64,000 bases of DNA from Mesorhizobium plurifarium. Lineage in GTDB: Bacteria; Pseudomonadota; Alphaproteobacteria; Rhizobiales; Rhizobiaceae. The DNA is taken from positions 312,107 through 376,106 of the forward strand of contig CCNB01000043.1 of the NCBI GenBank assembly GCA_000824785.1, written 5' to 3'. A program made the translations under genes and the position numbers. This document shows, one piece after another, positions 23,916-34,282 of the stretch (positions within the stretch are counted from its first letter, which is position 1; the number at the start of each line of letters is the position of its first letter). Under the pieces are notes generated by a model. The model made no database searches, had not been told where the DNA came from, and saw nothing but the letters and a program-made list of their open reading frames with translations.

Positions 23916-25097
23916 TCAGCCGCACTGGCTGGGCGCAACGATACGGCCGAGGTCCTTCAGGACCTTGAGTTGGCCGTTGTCCACCTGAACGATGAGCACG
24001 TTGAGGTCGGCGTGGCGGTCCGAGGCGCGCAGATCCACCTCGCCATTGCCCGACATCAGCGACTGCCCGACCATCGCGGCAAGGATTTTTTCCTTGTCGT
24101 CGGCGCCCGCCTTCTTGACGCCTTCGATGAAGAAGCGCGTCAGCGTGTAGTGCGCGTCGGTGGTGTTGGAGACCACCGCATTCGCGCCGTAGCGGGCATG
24201 GAAACGCTGCACGAAGGCCTTCGCCTCCGGCTTGTCCAGATTGGCGATGAAATTGGACGGCGCGACGATACCGTTCGATTCCGCCTCGGAGAGACCGGCC
24301 ACGTAGTTCTCGTTGAAGCCGAAGAAGATGATCTTGATCTTGCTCTGCAGCCCGGCGGCGGCGAACTGCTTGACGAAGGTGACGGCGTCGGCGCCGACGA
24401 TGGTGATGACCACGACGTCGGCGCCGGCGCTTTCGATCTTGCGCAGAGTGGCCGCGTAATCCTTGGCGCCCCAGGGCGTGTATTCTTCGCCAACCACCTT
24501 GGCCTTCGCCTTCTCGACCTCCTCGCGGAAGGCCTTGTTCATCTTCTGCGGCCAGACATAGTCGCTGCCGACGAGATAGAACGCCTTGCCGAGGTTCTCC
24601 ACGGCATAGGGCACCAACGGGTTGACCCAGTGCGCGGGCAACGCGCTGTAGCAGGTCACATAGCGGCTGCAGACACCGCCCTCATAGTCGGTGGCATAGA
24701 GCAGCGGAGTCTTGTAGCGCTCGATCGTCGGCAGCATGGCGTCGCGGTTGGCGCTGGTGACGGGCCCGATGATAGCGGTGACCTTGTCGCGGCGGATCAG
24801 TTCGCTGGTGCGCTCAACCGCGGTCTTGGGATCGGTGCGGTCATCCGCCTTGACGATCTCGAACATGCGCCCGCCGAGCACGCCGCCCGCCTCGTTGGCC
24901 TCCAGAAGCGCCATTTCAGCGCCCTGGAACCCCTGCTGGCCGAGCACCTCGAGGCCGCCCGAGAAGGGTTGCAGGATGCCCACCTTGATGGGGTCTCCGG
25001 CAGCGCGCGCGACGTAGGGCATGGCCAGGCCGGCCAGAGCGCCGGCAGCGCCGGTGAACAGCACCTTGCGGCGTGAAATCCTCGAATTCAGATGCAT
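23916..25097 (-). CDS. ABC transporter substrate-binding protein, urea/amide-type (UrtA/AmiC-like)
   Basis: A 393-residue periplasmic binding protein of the type I (Leu/Ile/Val-like) class. A Tat-type signal SRRKVLFTGAAGALAGLAMP precedes ARAAGDPIKVG. Within the fold, PLLYATDYEGGVCSRYVTCY and NYVAGLSEAESNGIVAPSNF resemble urea and short-chain amide binders (UrtA, AmiC, FmdD) more than leucine binders. ATG 25097 has TGGAGGAG nine bases upstream, so the longer reading is rejected. It heads a five-gene operon with a leader of about 240 nt after the shared-operator promoter. The ligand is unknown. Confidence 0.92.
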   Translation of the reverse strand: MHLNSRISRRKVLFTGAAGALAGLAMPYVARAAGDPIKVGILQPFSGGLEVLGQQGFQGAEMALLEANEAGGVLGGRMFEIVKADDRTDPKTAVERTSELIRRDKVTAIIGPVTSANRDAMLPTIERYKTPLLYATDYEGGVCSRYVTCYSALPAHWVNPLVPYAVENLGKAFYLVGSDYVWPQKMNKAFREEVEKAKAKVVGEEYTPWGAKDYAATLRKIESAGADVVVITIVGADAVTFVKQFAAAGLQSKIKIIFFGFNENYVAGLSEAESNGIVAPSNFIANLDKPEAKAFVQRFHARYGANAVVSNTTDAHYTLTRFFIEGVKKAGADDKEKILAAMVGQSLMSGNGEVDLRASDRHADLNVLIVQVDNGQLKVLKDLGRIVAPSQCG

Positions 25098-25430
25098 CTC
25101 GTTCTCCTCCAGATCTGGATGCCTGCTTGCCGAGTCTACCTCTCGGCTATGTCCGCCCGGCAGCGCCGGACAATCCCCATGCGACGTCCGGCCCCGGGAA
25201 TGGCCTCGGAGAAACCGGCAAACGGATGACTTCCTGCCGCGCCCTTGTGCGCCGATGAGCGGCGTGACGACTGAGACTGGGTCAATGCACAGGTCCACCT
25301 AACGCGCCCCTCGCGCGGTCGATTATTTGTTTGTAGTCAAACAAGATTATGGGTGTTCAAACAATCTGTCAATCGACCCGAAATCGAGGTTAATTGAATT
25401 CGCGCTGCCGGCGTCCTATACGTCGAGGCC
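25098..25430. other. 333-bp non-coding region: long leader of importer operon plus promoter
   Basis: It contains the divergent starts of the importer operon (minus) and ygiQ (plus). The promoter and operator lie at 25327-25372. The remaining 230 bp would be transcribed as an untranslated leader of the binding-protein gene. I looked for known riboswitch signatures there and recognised none, though several G+C-rich palindromes occur. Confidence 0.5.
25327..25372 (-). promoter_or_regulatory. Promoter and operator site 5 (urea/amide-type importer), perfect palindrome
   Basis: Minus-strand -35 TTGACA (25367-25372) and -10 TAATCT (25344-25349), spacing 17 bp. Immediately downstream is the perfect palindrome TTGTTTG-ACTA-CAAACAA (25327-25344), the best copy of the shared operator. 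A second partial copy, TTGTTTGAACACCCATAA, fills the spacer, offset by exactly 20 bp (about two helical turns), suggesting cooperative binding. Confidence 0.75.
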
Positions 25431-27464
<2,034 letters not shown>

Positions 27465-27708
27465 GCCTTTAAGGGTCTAGCGACTTCACTGTAGCGCGCC
27501 CGTCAGCTTAGCTTTAGCTGCCGGGTGGCGTTCCAAGTCACAAGCAGATCCGATTTCGCCGGCAGTTTCGCACCTTCATTTCGGACGTTAAACCTAGTTC
27601 CGCACGTCCCTTAAAGTGGCCGTTCGGCTTAAGCCGCCTGAAGGCCGATCCCGAAAAGTGGAGAGCAGTTCTAGATAGAACCCATCATGCCCCAAGTAAA
27701 CGTTAGGG

Positions 27709-28290
27709 CTAGAGTTCTTCGCTAGCGCATTCTGTCGTTTTCGCGACTGCATCTCTGGCTTCGAGCGCCGACATTCCAGCCTCGACCATGGCTAGGAACT
27801 CGTCCCGCATCCGGATGTGTCGGTGTGGGTTCTTACGCAATGCCACTGGCACCTCATGACCGTGACGGAATGCTATCTTGGATAAGCCGTCATGCCCATC
27901 GCGCCACTCGATATGTGGGTCAGGGATGAAATCGAATCGGCTGGGTGCGGGCCAGAATTGGGGCGTCAAGCACAGCCATCTTCCTGCTATCTCTGCTACT
28001 GAATGAAGGACCAGGTCCTCACCATAAGGCAGCCAACCTACTACATGCCGGCTTGAAGCCTTAGGGTCGTTGGCAACCTGTTCCGCGCAATTGCGGTGAC
28101 AGTCATAGGGTACAAAGCCCGCCTTGAGCAAATCTTCCTCAGGTGGCCGCGCCACGGCCACGCGCGGCAGCGCAATCACCTCGGCGTAGGTTGTCGCTTC
28201 GCTGGCCGACGGCGGGAAGGCCATGAGTTCTATGGTTCTCTGAATCATGTCTGTGAGATCACTGGCCGCGACATTACCAACAGGCACCAT
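27709..28290 (-). CDS. Hypothetical protein with NC...GW...HSV...TP signature
   Basis: A 193-residue protein I do not recognise by name. Conserved-looking features are YDCHRNCAEQV, VVGWLPYGEDLVLHSVAEIAG and LCLTPQFWP. Spaced Cys, Gly-Trp, His and Thr-Pro residues of this kind occur in a loosely annotated family of small bacterial proteins with a possible catalytic Cys-His pair. The function is unknown. ATG 28290 has AGGGG five bases upstream; a GTG at 28308 is an alternative. It lies in the accessory island between ygiQ and the ABC-3C genes, on the same strand as the latter but 485 bp away. Confidence 0.65.
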   Translation of the reverse strand: MVPVGNVAASDLTDMIQRTIELMAFPPSASEATTYAEVIALPRVAVARPPEEDLLKAGFVPYDCHRNCAEQVANDPKASSRHVVGWLPYGEDLVLHSVAEIAGRWLCLTPQFWPAPSRFDFIPDPHIEWRDGHDGLSKIAFRHGHEVPVALRKNPHRHIRMRDEFLAMVEAGMSALEARDAVAKTTECASEEL

Positions 28291-28775
28291 ACCAACCCCT
28301 GCCCTCACTTTCCGGTATCGACCACGATCCAGGTATGCCGGTTCATCCTGGCAACGGCAATCTTAGGTGGCCCTGGCAACCTCCGGAGAGGCGTCGGCCG
28401 GCGGTCTAACAATTTCTACGTCGTCATCGGGTGGACTGCCGCGGCGGCAGCAACCTACCGAAACATATATGCTGAGAGACGACCAAAAGCTTTCGGCAGA
28501 AGGCACAGACCCCTGGGGATGATCAAGAGTTAAACGCCATAGGCTGCCGCCGAACAGACGATGGCCGAAATCGAGGGTAGGCTGAGGTAGGAACTTGCAG
28601 AGTACAAAGCCTGGGAAGCGTCAGACGCTGAATCACGGAGGCCTCGGTTCCACCAAATACGCGTCTTAGCGACGTTGATTTGGACCATGTCGGTTTCTCG
28701 ACTGACGTCGACTATTATGAATAAGTCAAACTCGCTTGCACGCCATTGAAGTGAAATGCAGTCGAGTAATGACGG
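28291..28775. other. 485-bp intergenic stretch in the accessory island
   Basis: No convincing gene was found. Composition is less G+C-rich than the core genes. A short plus-strand reading near 28560 (MAEIEGRLR, then a stop) continues in coding-like fashion (ELAEYKAWEASDAE) and could be a decayed gene remnant. A plus-strand frame at 28096-28533 overlaps the hypothetical gene and shows no protein-like features. Confidence 0.4.
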
Positions 28776-30725
28776 CTAATTGAGAGGCATTTCTGGCCAG
28801 TCGTCAGGCACCAATGCTGGCGGTTTCGTCCATGGATCCTCGACGAGGGCCTTTTGGAACCAGTCATCCCTTAGGTTGGCGTGCTCCGTGACGATGAGCT
28901 GAAAACCCGGCACGTCCTTGGTCGCGTACCGGGCGAGAACTTCAAACAGGCGCCGAACGGCGTCGAGATCTGCATCCTGCTGTTGCTCTGTCTGTTCAAC
29001 GGAGCCGCCCACCGCTTTGTACGCGCTTTCCGAAGGGAAATAGACCTGGGTCGGCTGGTCGATGACCATGAACCGAGGAACTGGCTGCTTGTAGTCCGCA
29101 GCGAACCGATGGAGCGAAAGCAGAGCAGCCAGGTGGTATGCAAGGTGACTGGCGCCACCACCCGACTTGTTCATGTAAACAGGCCTGCCGGGTCTATCGA
29201 TGACCACCGTTAAGTTATGAAGGTCCAGCCTAGCGGGATATTCGTTGAACTCGCCGTTCAGGTCTTTGATGTACGTCGACATGTGCATGGCGATGTTGGA
29301 GAGGGTCGCCACCAAGCGCATCTCACTGTCATCGGCACCCAAGCGACCTTCGATATCGTCGATAACCGCTTTCAAGCGACGCTGTTCTCCCAGTAGGCGT
29401 TCAAGCTCCTCGTCAGTCGCCAGATTTTCCAAGAACAGACTGATGCGACCAACAACGCGAGCAGCGGCATTATTCCGGCTGCCCATCTGGGCAATAACTT
29501 CATTGCTCGCTATTGCCGACGACAGTTCAAGTTCCTTACCCCGAATCTGATCGGTGAGGGCTGCAACCTCCCTTTGTTGAGCTACCAAAAAGGCCTCGAG
29601 CGCCGGCCGCTCGCTGATTACGGCTTCGAGTTCCCGATCAAGGCTCTCCAACTCGGCCAACATTGCCCTAGCTATCGGGGTTTGTAGGCCCAGGTTCGCA
29701 GGCGCGAAAGGCCACTGCCATTCACGGGTGGCCCTGTTGAGGGGCAGCGCCTTAATCGAAGCCAGGCGGTCGCGTTGCTCCACCACTTCGCTTTCAAAAC
29801 CATTGGCTTGCCGAGCGAACTGCTGCGCACTCTCGATCTGCCGTTGAGCTTCTCGACGACGCTCTCGAATGTCCGATAGTTCGCTCTCTATGATCGAGAC
29901 GCGATCTCCATCATCGTGGGGTACAGATTGCGGTTTCCACTCCAAGGCTTGTCGCAGCAAGTCAATGACGTCAGCACCGGTGTCTACACGAACAGGTATC
30001 CCGACTGCCCTGGCCTCCGAAAGTAAGCCGATTGCTCGTTGTTCCGAATTATCGATGGCATCTTGTGCCTGAGCCACCAGCTTCGCATTGAGTCGCAAGT
30101 CCCGTTGCGCCGTTCGGAGCGATACTTGCAGGGTAAACTTGTCTCGCCCGGAAACACCCAGGAGAATTGGCAGTGTATCTCTGATCGCCTGAGGCTGGAA
30201 GTCCTCGTTCTGGCGATAGAACAGCTGGTCCTTATTCGCCACGATTCCCTGCTTTTGGAACAGATAATAGTAGGTATGCTTAATGTTGGCGTCGAAGCTC
30301 CCCCGACTACTTTCTATCGGTACATCGGTCGTATTTTCCGGGATGCCAAGCAATGCCGACAACAGCGCCACAACGCCGTCGTCGTTGTCATTGACCATCA
30401 ACTCCTTAAAATCGGGAGCGTTGACCTCTGCACCGCGCCACACCATCACGCTGCTTGAGGAAAGAGCGCCAGGCGCAGGTGCTGGCTTGGCGATCAGGAC
30501 TTCTTCGCCCGCAAATCGATAAATGACCGCATACCACTTGACCTTGTCCCGAATGACACCCTCTGGAACGTTGAAGGTCGACCTGCCCATGCAGAATTCG
30601 ATGATCTCGGATAAAGCTGACTTACCGGTAGAGGAGCGCCCGGTGAGGATGTTCAGGCCATCATGGAACTTAACGTCGCGGCGTCGGCCGTCATCGCTAT
30701 AGATATGGAGCGACTTGATCTTCAA
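28776..30725 (-). CDS. ABC-3C system SMC-like ATPase (DUF3732)
   Basis: A 649-residue SMC/RecN-like ABC ATPase with DUF3732 features, the motor of an ABC-three-component conflict system. Walker A is GRSSTGKS at residues 29-36. Long Gln/Glu/Arg-rich coiled coils span about 200-300 and 350-470. The ABC signature-like MNKSGGGASHLAYHL includes residues 521-525, Walker B RFMVIDQPTQ ends in IDQP near 556, and the H-loop is TEHANL (His615). No CxxC zinc hook is seen in the coiled coil. It overlaps the middle component by ATGA. The family is proposed to sense invader nucleic acid or nucleoprotein; that role is inferred. Confidence 0.88.
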   Translation of the reverse strand: MKIKSLHIYSDDGRRRDVKFHDGLNILTGRSSTGKSALSEIIEFCMGRSTFNVPEGVIRDKVKWYAVIYRFAGEEVLIAKPAPAPGALSSSSVMVWRGAEVNAPDFKELMVNDNDDGVVALLSALLGIPENTTDVPIESSRGSFDANIKHTYYYLFQKQGIVANKDQLFYRQNEDFQPQAIRDTLPILLGVSGRDKFTLQVSLRTAQRDLRLNAKLVAQAQDAIDNSEQRAIGLLSEARAVGIPVRVDTGADVIDLLRQALEWKPQSVPHDDGDRVSIIESELSDIRERRREAQRQIESAQQFARQANGFESEVVEQRDRLASIKALPLNRATREWQWPFAPANLGLQTPIARAMLAELESLDRELEAVISERPALEAFLVAQQREVAALTDQIRGKELELSSAIASNEVIAQMGSRNNAAARVVGRISLFLENLATDEELERLLGEQRRLKAVIDDIEGRLGADDSEMRLVATLSNIAMHMSTYIKDLNGEFNEYPARLDLHNLTVVIDRPGRPVYMNKSGGGASHLAYHLAALLSLHRFAADYKQPVPRFMVIDQPTQVYFPSESAYKAVGGSVEQTEQQQDADLDAVRRLFEVLARYATKDVPGFQLIVTEHANLRDDWFQKALVEDPWTKPPALVPDDWPEMPLN

Positions 30726-31210
30726 GGCCGGATCCCCATCGTTGTGTAGACCGTACTGCTGTGCCCGATGCTGGCGAATTCCTTGCCGATGAAGGTCGCC
30801 ACTCGTTGGGCAGACTTGGACTCGTCAGTACCACCAACGGTTTTTCTGACGCCTTCTGGCGTGACGATCATGCGACCATCATCCGAGACGCTTAACGTGC
30901 GCGCACTGTGGAGGACGCCGAGGGCCTCCAATGTAAAAGGCAGCATTTCAGTGCATCGTTGGGCAAATCCGACCTGCAACTCTGGATGATCTGCTATCAC
31001 CCGAAGCAGATAGTTGCGATTGCCGCGTTGAATAACTTCACGCGAATGCCGCTGTAGCGTCAGCGGCAAGATCAGGAGCGACATGGAAAATGGCATTCCA
31101 CGGGCGTCAGCCTCCTGGAAACCCGCCATCGATCTGTAGAGGATCAGGCCGCAGAACGCTGGATTGAAGAGATTCCGAACCTCAATCGGTCGCCGATTCC
31201 AGTACTTCAT
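30722..31210 (-). CDS. ABC-3C system middle component
   Basis: A 162-residue middle-component protein of an ABC-three-component system. The N terminus MKYWNRRPIEVRNLFNPAFCG, with its RP-E-NLFNPAF-G pattern, is the recognisable hallmark. MPFSMSLLILPLTL and a small winged-helix-like region with LGVLHSARTLSVSDDGRM follow. ATG 31210 overlaps the stop of the effector gene by ATGA, so the longer upstream reading is rejected. Middle components are thought to bridge ATPase and effector. The same-strand, fully overlapping arrangement of three genes strongly supports a functional unit. Confidence 0.87.
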   Translation of the reverse strand: MKYWNRRPIEVRNLFNPAFCGLILYRSMAGFQEADARGMPFSMSLLILPLTLQRHSREVIQRGNRNYLLRVIADHPELQVGFAQRCTEMLPFTLEALGVLHSARTLSVSDDGRMIVTPEGVRKTVGGTDESKSAQRVATFIGKEFASIGHSSTVYTTMGIRP

Positions 31211-32400
31211 GCTGCTGTCCCCAAAATGGCAGCAAGGCTTCGAAGGAACCGTGGATGCCAATAGACACGCGGCTCCGGCCTATCATTGGCCAGCATCTGG
31301 AAAGCGCCTCGCACGACGTATGGTTCGGTCACCCGTTCACGAATGCGCAGATGAGCGGTATTTTCTAGCGCCCACAAATAGAGAGCATTGCCAGCCGCGA
31401 GGCACGCATCTTCGTGGCTGGTTTCACTAATTTTCTCGCACAATATGGCCTTGTGCCGATCCCATTCCTCGATGAGCAGGTCCTCATAGTCTTCCAGCTC
31501 GCTGGCTATGACCAAACGCTCACGCGCCCAGAGCGACCTCTGCTCATAGGCCCGGTAGTAGTCGATGATGGCATGCTGAATCCGCTCCTCAGACAGTTTC
31601 AAGGCCCGAAGCTGGGCAACGAACATGCGCTTATCTGTGGAAACATTAATGTCCTCGGGCTTCTTCCCGCGAAAGTCTATGGGCAAGTTATCGGCCTTGA
31701 ACTGATCGCTGAGGACAACGAGTTTGTCGGTGACATCCTGAACCTTGATAGATGGACCTGCTTTGCCTGTGAGAACGCGGATAACCAAGTCGGTCCACCA
31801 TCCCTCAAGCCTGCTGAACAGCGCCGCCCGGTCTTCCTTCCTGGTGGCCCTGAGTCGTTGGTCTATTAGGCCAGGAATGTCATCGATCCTGAGTGTGCTG
31901 GCCGAGATCGTAATGCGCGAGTAGAAGTCCCGAGCTTCGAACTCACTCAGATCTGCCAAATCGTCGTTTACCTTGGCGATTTCCTTTGCCGTGCTGGTCG
32001 ACCGGGCAGCTTCAGCCCGTGTGGCCCGTTGTTCTGCCGATCCCCCGCTGCCGACAAATAGTTCGAGAAAGGAACCGGACGAAACGCTGGCAGTGCTATA
32101 GAGGATGAACCTCGCGGTGGATGCGACTCTGCCCGATTTCTTATAATGTGCGACCCACACTCGGACGGATTTCCAGAAGTCGACCGAAAGATCAGATAGG
32201 CGATCTCCAGCAGCCTTATGCTTCAATGATCCAAGAGTGATGCTGCCGTCGACTTCCACGAACTCGACGTCGTCGTTTCGCTCGATGTAGACCTCGCCAT
32301 CTTCAGGAAGGTCAAACATTCGCAGCAAGGCGTATCGGGACTGAAACATATAACCCAGGCCCGGCTCTGCTGCCGAAAATAATGAAGTGCTTCCGCTCAT
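31207..32400 (-). CDS. ABC-3C system effector with nuclease-like N-terminus and C-terminal ABC-3C domain
   Basis: A 397-residue protein, first in the operon. The N terminus FQSRYALLRM...VYIERNDDVEF...SLKHKA has Glu40, Asp43/Asp44, Glu46 and Lys60-His-Lys62. They are spaced like the PD-(D/E)xK core of DUF4297/Cap4-type dsDNA endonucleases. The C-terminal half (from about residue 215), with IDYYRAYEQRSLWARERL and VRGAFQMLANDRPEPRVYWHPRFL, matches the domain that docks effectors to the ABC-3C machinery. Nuclease activity is predicted, not shown. The upstream 463 bp are non-coding and must contain the promoter. Confidence 0.82.
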   Translation of the reverse strand: MSGSTSLFSAAEPGLGYMFQSRYALLRMFDLPEDGEVYIERNDDVEFVEVDGSITLGSLKHKAAGDRLSDLSVDFWKSVRVWVAHYKKSGRVASTARFILYSTASVSSGSFLELFVGSGGSAEQRATRAEAARSTSTAKEIAKVNDDLADLSEFEARDFYSRITISASTLRIDDIPGLIDQRLRATRKEDRAALFSRLEGWWTDLVIRVLTGKAGPSIKVQDVTDKLVVLSDQFKADNLPIDFRGKKPEDINVSTDKRMFVAQLRALKLSEERIQHAIIDYYRAYEQRSLWARERLVIASELEDYEDLLIEEWDRHKAILCEKISETSHEDACLAAGNALYLWALENTAHLRIRERVTEPYVVRGAFQMLANDRPEPRVYWHPRFLRSLAAILGTAA

Positions 32401-32863
32401 GCTCTCACAGCGGAAAAATACTGCTCAATTAACCGACCTGCCAACGCTATGCCCCTGCCCCAGCATTCTTTTCCATAATGAATGGAATGCATCGCGAGAT
32501 CAATGGTGCCAATGGAAGGTTGTAACCGTAATCCAGAGGACGATGTCGACGACTATGTTTCGGACTTGTGGAGTTCTTCCTCAGCGTCGCGGATTAGTCG
32601 ACGCTCTACGTTCGCTCCGATCCAGGTACCAGTCCGCAACTCAACGGTGATTTGGCGAAGATCCTCAGCTCGCCAGAAAGCGTTCCAGCTGTTTGCCAAA
32701 ACTATCGTCGAGGGCATAGCCCGCCAACGGGCCTTAACCGGCAAGTCGAATCAACCATGCTGGACCGCAGCGTATATCTGCGCTTTATCGATGGCTGCCA
32801 GGCCTACATGACCGAACGCCAAGCCGTATCGAGCCCGAGTCGCGCAGCGAGTTCACGGGCCAT
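32401..32863. other. 463-bp region upstream of ABC-3C operon
   Basis: It presumably contains the ABC-3C promoter. Two short overlapping frames exist: plus 32482-32811, Ser- and Arg-rich, and minus 32553-32717, with LRQITVELRTGTWIGANVER. The latter looks more protein-like, but neither has a good ribosome-binding site, so no gene is called. It also marks the junction to the core gene rsmB. Confidence 0.4.
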
Positions 32864-34207
32864 CTAAAAAATGGATCGCGAATGGCCATGGGCGGCCTCG
32901 CCTTGTGTCGCCGCCTCTCGCTGCATCACAGCGGCGAAAAACCCGTCGGTGTCGTTGCGCGCGGGCGTCAGCGACAGATAGTCGGCATGGGCTGAATTCG
33001 TCAGCTGCGGCGCGGCCTCATTAAGCGGCACCACACGAAAAGCGGGATGCACAGCCAGGAAAGCGGACACCTGTTCCTCGTTCTCTTCCGACAGCATGGA
33101 GCATGTCGCGTAGACCAGCCGTCCGCCGGGCTTCACCAGACGCGCCGCGCTCGCCAGGATCCGGGCTTGCAGCGACACGAGACTCTCCAGACCCTGTTCT
33201 TCCGGCGCGCGCCAGCGCGCGTCGGGATTGCGTCGCCATGTGCCGGTGCCGCTGCATGGCGCGTCGACCAGCACGCGATCGAACCCCCCCTTGTGGCGCT
33301 TGATCCACTGATCCGTTTCGCTGGCCAGAAGCCTGGTCTGGATGTTGTGCAGTCCTGCCTGCCGGAAGCGCTCGGCGCCGCGCTTCAAGCGGCCTTCCAT
33401 GACGTCGCAGGCGACAACGTGGCCCTTGTTGTTCATCTGCGCGGCGATGGCCAGGGTCTTGCCGCCGGCTCCGGCGCAAAAATCGACCACGCGCTCGCCC
33501 GGCCGGGCATCGACCAGCATGGCGACAAGCTGCGAGCCCTCGTCCTGGATCTCGACCTCGCCTTTCTTCAGCATCGGCAGGCTGGCCAACGAGGGGCGCT
33601 CCTGCACGCGAATGCCGTAAGGAGCCATGGCCGACGGCTGCGCCCGCAGGCCAAGGTCCTTCAACGCGCCAAGCATGGCCTCGCGCGTCGACTTGATCGG
33701 ATTGACGCGCAGGTCGAGCGGCGCCGGCGTCAAAAGCGCGGCCATCTCTTGGCCGAACGCTTCCTTGAAACGGCGCCGTAACGGATCGGCCGCCCAGGAT
33801 GGACATTCGAGGCGCACTTCTTCCGGCATGCCGGGATGGTCGACCGTGCCTCCCTGCAATCTGACCAGCAGCGCCTGCTCTTGACCCGTCAGGATGGCCG
33901 GCGCGAATTTCACGCCATTGAACAAGCGTTCGATCTGATCGGGCGTCCTACCTTCCTTCAACGTCAGCCACGCAAGCAGCCGGTTGCGGGGCTTGTCCTC
34001 GCGCCCATGCCTGGCCAGCCACCAGCCAAGCCGTGCATGATGCCGCAGGAGCGCATAGAGCAGCTCCAGAATCTGGCCACGGTCCTTGTCGCCGATATAG
34101 CGTCGGGCCCGAAACCAGGCCGAGACGACGGCATCCGCGGGACGCGGAATGCTATCGACTTCATGCATAAGTTCGATTGTGGCTTGCAGGCGGGCGGCAG
34201 GGGTCAC
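32864..34207 (-). CDS. rsmB: RsmB/NOP-family rRNA (cytosine-C5) methyltransferase
   Basis: SAM-dependent RNA m5C methyltransferase of 447 residues. The N-terminal region resembles the NusB-like domain of RsmB. The catalytic domain has the SAM-binding VVDFCAGAGGKTLAIAAQM. Two conserved cysteines lie in DAPCSGTGTWRRNPDARW (motif IV) and YATCSMLSEENEEQV (motif VI), which together define the RsmB/Nop2 class. The likely target is 16S rRNA C967. The C-terminal tail after DGFFAAVMQRE is short and variable. It borders the accessory island on its right side. Confidence 0.9.
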   Translation of the reverse strand: MTPAARLQATIELMHEVDSIPRPADAVVSAWFRARRYIGDKDRGQILELLYALLRHHARLGWWLARHGREDKPRNRLLAWLTLKEGRTPDQIERLFNGVKFAPAILTGQEQALLVRLQGGTVDHPGMPEEVRLECPSWAADPLRRRFKEAFGQEMAALLTPAPLDLRVNPIKSTREAMLGALKDLGLRAQPSAMAPYGIRVQERPSLASLPMLKKGEVEIQDEGSQLVAMLVDARPGERVVDFCAGAGGKTLAIAAQMNNKGHVVACDVMEGRLKRGAERFRQAGLHNIQTRLLASETDQWIKRHKGGFDRVLVDAPCSGTGTWRRNPDARWRAPEEQGLESLVSLQARILASAARLVKPGGRLVYATCSMLSEENEEQVSAFLAVHPAFRVVPLNEAAPQLTNSAHADYLSLTPARNDTDGFFAAVMQREAATQGEAAHGHSRSIF

Positions 34208-34282
34208 GGAACGACGGTCAGGCTGGAAAAACGCCTATATAGGCGACAGAGCCGCTCCTGACCATTGTTTGCGTCCCAGCGC

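Noticed and set aside
25098..25320. Riboswitch in the importer leader
   Set aside because: No match to guanidine, TPP, cobalamin, purine or other motifs I could recall; only generic G+C-rich palindromes.
28096..28533. 145-codon plus-strand frame
   Set aside because: Overlaps the better-supported minus-strand hypothetical gene and has an implausible composition.
32482..32811. Small gene upstream of the ABC-3C operon, either strand
   Set aside because: Two overlapping opposite frames, neither with a good ribosome-binding site nor recognisable motifs; left as unassigned DNA.
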